A stretch of 64,000 bases of DNA from Streptomyces sp. SAT1 (GTDB lineage Bacteria > Actinomycetota > Actinomycetes > Streptomycetales > Streptomycetaceae). The notes below the pieces were generated by a model that saw nothing but the letters and a program-made list of their open reading frames with translations, ran no database searches and was not told the DNA's origin. Every line of letters begins with the position of its first letter. The first letter of the stretch is position 1. The DNA is taken from assembly GCF_001654495.1 (NCBI RefSeq), contig NZ_CP015849.1, positions 2,184,501 through 2,248,500 of the forward strand, written 5' to 3'. The translations under genes were made by a program, and so were the position numbers. Of the stretch, positions 62,091-64,000 are shown one piece after another.

Positions 62091-63004
62091 AGCTGCCCCC
62101 AGTACGTATCGTCCGTCAGCCGCCGGGCCAGTTCCTCCAGCGCCTCCAGGGTCTCCTTGTTGGCGATCTGGGTGGAGAGCACGTCCTCCTCGGTGATGAG
62201 CTGTTCGCGCCACTGGAGGATCGGTTCCAGCGGGACGATGCCGACGACGACGCTGTCCCCGATGCGGTGCTCGGCGGCGAGCCTGCGCAGTGTCTCGTCG
62301 CATGCCTGCATCCAGGCGGCCTGGGCGGACGAGCCGTGCGACCACAGCGGCGACTCCGGATCCGGTACGGCGGCCCGTACGAAGCGGATCGCGGCCCGCA
62401 GCGCCTGCTCGTCGTGGCCGCGGGCCACGCCGCCCTTGATGATGCCGTTCTCCTTGTGGACCAGCCCGGAGGCGGCGATCACGTGCTGCCGGGTCCAGCG
62501 GTGGAAGACCAGCCAGCGGAAGGGGACGTTGCGCATCCTGGGGTGGGCGGTGGCAGCGAGGGCCATGTCGACGGCGTAGCTGCGGCCCGCGCTGAGGTCG
62601 ACGACGATCACGTCGAACTCGGTGTTCAGCCGCAGCAGCAGGTCCACGCACCGCTCCAGGGCCTCCTCGCCGGTGGCGAACTCGCCGCCGCCCGCGTCGC
62701 CGGGCAGCAGGACCAGCCGGCCGGACTGGTTGGGGCGGGCCCGCAGCAGCGGGTGCTCGGTCTGCCGCCAGACGTCGATCCTGGCGGGCTCGGCGGCCTC
62801 GCCCTCCAGGTAGGAGTGCAGGCCGCGCTCCGTGATGCCACGCATGGCGCCCGGCACGTCGAAGACGGCGGCGGCGGTCGGCGAGCCGAAGTCGAAGTCC
62901 ACGTAGGCCACGTGGTCGCCGCTGAGGGCGCGCTGGTAGGCCAGGTTGGCGCTGGTCACCGAGCGGCCCGTGCCTCCTTTGTCGGAGGCGGCGAAGACGA
63001 GCAC
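62087..63004 (-). CDS. SCO2523-family variant P-loop (MinD/ParA-like) protein
   Basis: A 305-residue SIMIBI-class protein. It starts LVFAASDKGGTGRSVTSANLA, so the deviant Walker A has the signature Lys (DKGG) but Arg where the phosphate-binding Lys should be (TGRS instead of TGKS). Other features are MinD-like: DFDFGSPTAA in place of the second motif and IVVDLSAGRSYAVDMAL as Walker B region. It may bind nucleotide without hydrolysis or act as a switch. The GTG follows AGGAGG. It is coupled to genes on both sides. Confidence 0.8.
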   Translation of the reverse strand: MLVFAASDKGGTGRSVTSANLAYQRALSGDHVAYVDFDFGSPTAAAVFDVPGAMRGITERGLHSYLEGEAAEPARIDVWRQTEHPLLRARPNQSGRLVLLPGDAGGGEFATGEEALERCVDLLLRLNTEFDVIVVDLSAGRSYAVDMALAATAHPRMRNVPFRWLVFHRWTRQHVIAASGLVHKENGIIKGGVARGHDEQALRAAIRFVRAAVPDPESPLWSHGSSAQAAWMQACDETLRRLAAEHRIGDSVVVGIVPLEPILQWREQLITEEDVLSTQIANKETLEALEELARRLTDDTYWGQL

Positions 63005-63007
63005 GGC

Positions 63008-64000
63008 TCACACCTCCTGCGTGGCGGCGCCCCTGGCCTGGGCCAGGGTGTCGAGTTCCTGGAGGACGGGCAGGGCGAGCGCGAAGGCGGTGGCGGGCCG
63101 GTCGTCGAGCAGGCTGCGGGCGTGTTCGAGGCGGCTCTCGATGCTCCGCATGGTCCGGCCCCGGCCGCTGTCGGTGCCGGTGGCCGCCTCCAGCTGCTCC
63201 TGGCCGAACAGGTGGGTGGCCTCGCTGAGCAGTTCCCGGGCGAGCTGGGCGAGTTCGGGGCTGCGGATGGGCTGCTGCTCGTACAGGTTGCGGGCGGCCA
63301 CCAGACACTCGACGATGCGCTCGGTGATGCTCCAGGACATGCGCGGGGGCGTCCCGCGCGCGTCCGGGTAGACGGTCCGCACGTCGTCCCAGAGGTCGAT
63401 GCCCGCGCCGTCCTGGATCCGCCGGTTCCACAGGTGCTCGAAGGTCTGCTCGGCCAGCCGCAGCAGGCGGTCCTGCGCGTCGATGTTCCGGGACAGCTCG
63501 GCGAGCTGCACGATCCGTTTGAGGAGCTGGGCGGAGAAGTCGGTCATCCGCCACAGGAGCAGGCCGCCGGAGCGGTCGGAACCGGCGAGCGGCATGGTGA
63601 CGCCGGGGTGGTGCAGGCCGATGGCGGGGTCGTTGCGGGTCATCCGGCTGGTGACCCGGCCGCGGTCGGCCAGGCGTTCCATGATGGCGACCGTGCGGGT
63701 CAGGTCGTCGTCGGTGGCCTTCCGGCGGACCAGGTCGTGGACGAGGATGGCGGCGACGGTCAGGGAGAAGTACTCGGACTCCAGCCGCAGGCCGGTGGTC
63801 TGCCAGGGCAGGTCCTCCAGGGGCCAGCGCTCGCTGCCGAAGCGGGCGACGGCGGACCAGTACTGCTGGCTCAGCTCCCAGCGCAGGCGCAGCGCCTCGG
63901 AGAGCTTCTGCTGGTCGGCGTCGAGCAGTCCGAGGGTGAGGGTGCGCTCGGAGAACAGGTCCTGGATGCCGTCGAGCGCGACCACGGTGAAGTACACGTA
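63008..64000 (-). CDS. SCO2524-family protein, C-terminal part (cut by window)
   Basis: At least 330 residues, open to the window edge. It is mostly helical (LRWELSQQYWSAVARFG, LAEQTFEHLWNRRIQDG) and has no recognised motif. It lies 3 bp upstream of the P-loop gene, so it is cotranscribed and probably a partner. Related proteins are longer, to my recollection near 600 residues, so the start is likely outside the window. Confidence 0.65.
   Translation of the reverse strand, partial: YVYFTVVALDGIQDLFSERTLTLGLLDADQQKLSEALRLRWELSQQYWSAVARFGSERWPLEDLPWQTTGLRLESEYFSLTVAAILVHDLVRRKATDDDLTRTVAIMERLADRGRVTSRMTRNDPAIGLHHPGVTMPLAGSDRSGGLLLWRMTDFSAQLLKRIVQLAELSRNIDAQDRLLRLAEQTFEHLWNRRIQDGAGIDLWDDVRTVYPDARGTPPRMSWSITERIVECLVAARNLYEQQPIRSPELAQLARELLSEATHLFGQEQLEAATGTDSGRGRTMRSIESRLEHARSLLDDRPATAFALALPVLQELDTLAQARGAATQEV

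Overview
This is chromosomal sequence from a Streptomyces, or a very close relative. The GC content is very high, codon third positions are almost all G or C, GTG starts are common, and the gene families are streptomycete (HrdA sigma factor, DUF397/DUF5753 regulator pairs, class F sortase, Zur-controlled zinc uptake). Gene order follows my recollection of the S. coelicolor core around SCO2460-SCO2525: ABC exporter pair, hrdA, dnaG, dgt, ppdK, dusB, glyS, zinc ABC operon, zur, uppS, recO, then a conserved block of unknown function. I had no database, so homologue numbers are from memory.

Layout. 0-5.8 kb: a STAS-ANTAR regulator, a tiny repeat protein, a membrane Ser/Thr kinase, three tRNA genes (one CAT anticodon, two tandem Asn), a YtxH-like protein and a FGGY sugar kinase. 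5.9-16 kb: a heterodimeric ABC exporter with one degenerate ATP site, converging on hrdA, dnaG, an FAD reductase and dgt. 16-25 kb: a SanA-like protein, arylamine N-acetyltransferase, a secreted M4 protease, an FMN reductase with a SoxR-type promoter, a sortase with its partner, a TauE permease next to a 178-bp MITE, and a TetR/SDR pair. 25-29.4 kb: a sugar ABC importer and a PepSY lipoprotein. 29.5-35.7 kb: ppdK, dusB and an MFS pump. 35.7-46 kb is the most accessory-like part: a GcvT-fold enzyme and an SAH-hydrolase-like protein, a regulator module with tandem DUF397 genes, a DinB gene lying between two copies of a 160-bp repeat, a regulator/MFS pair and an AKR/TetR pair.

46-53 kb is core: glyS, the zinc ABC operon with two Zur-like boxes, zur, uppS and recO. 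53-58.8 kb holds a two-component system, a second DUF5753/DUF397 module, a DUF1304 protein and a secreted tripeptidyl aminopeptidase. 58.8 kb to the end is a tightly coupled minus-strand operon of five uncharacterised genes. Its centre is a MinD/ParA-like protein whose P-loop has Arg in place of the catalytic Lys. It matches what I remember as the SCO2521-SCO2524 families and is the best candidate here for an undescribed system.

Regulation that can be read directly includes a SoxR-like box inside a 19-bp promoter spacer, paired Zur-like boxes over a leaderless promoter, several strong operator-like palindromes, a possible alternative-hairpin leader, and many intrinsic hairpin terminators between convergent genes. 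No prophage, CRISPR array, rRNA or intact transposase was found.
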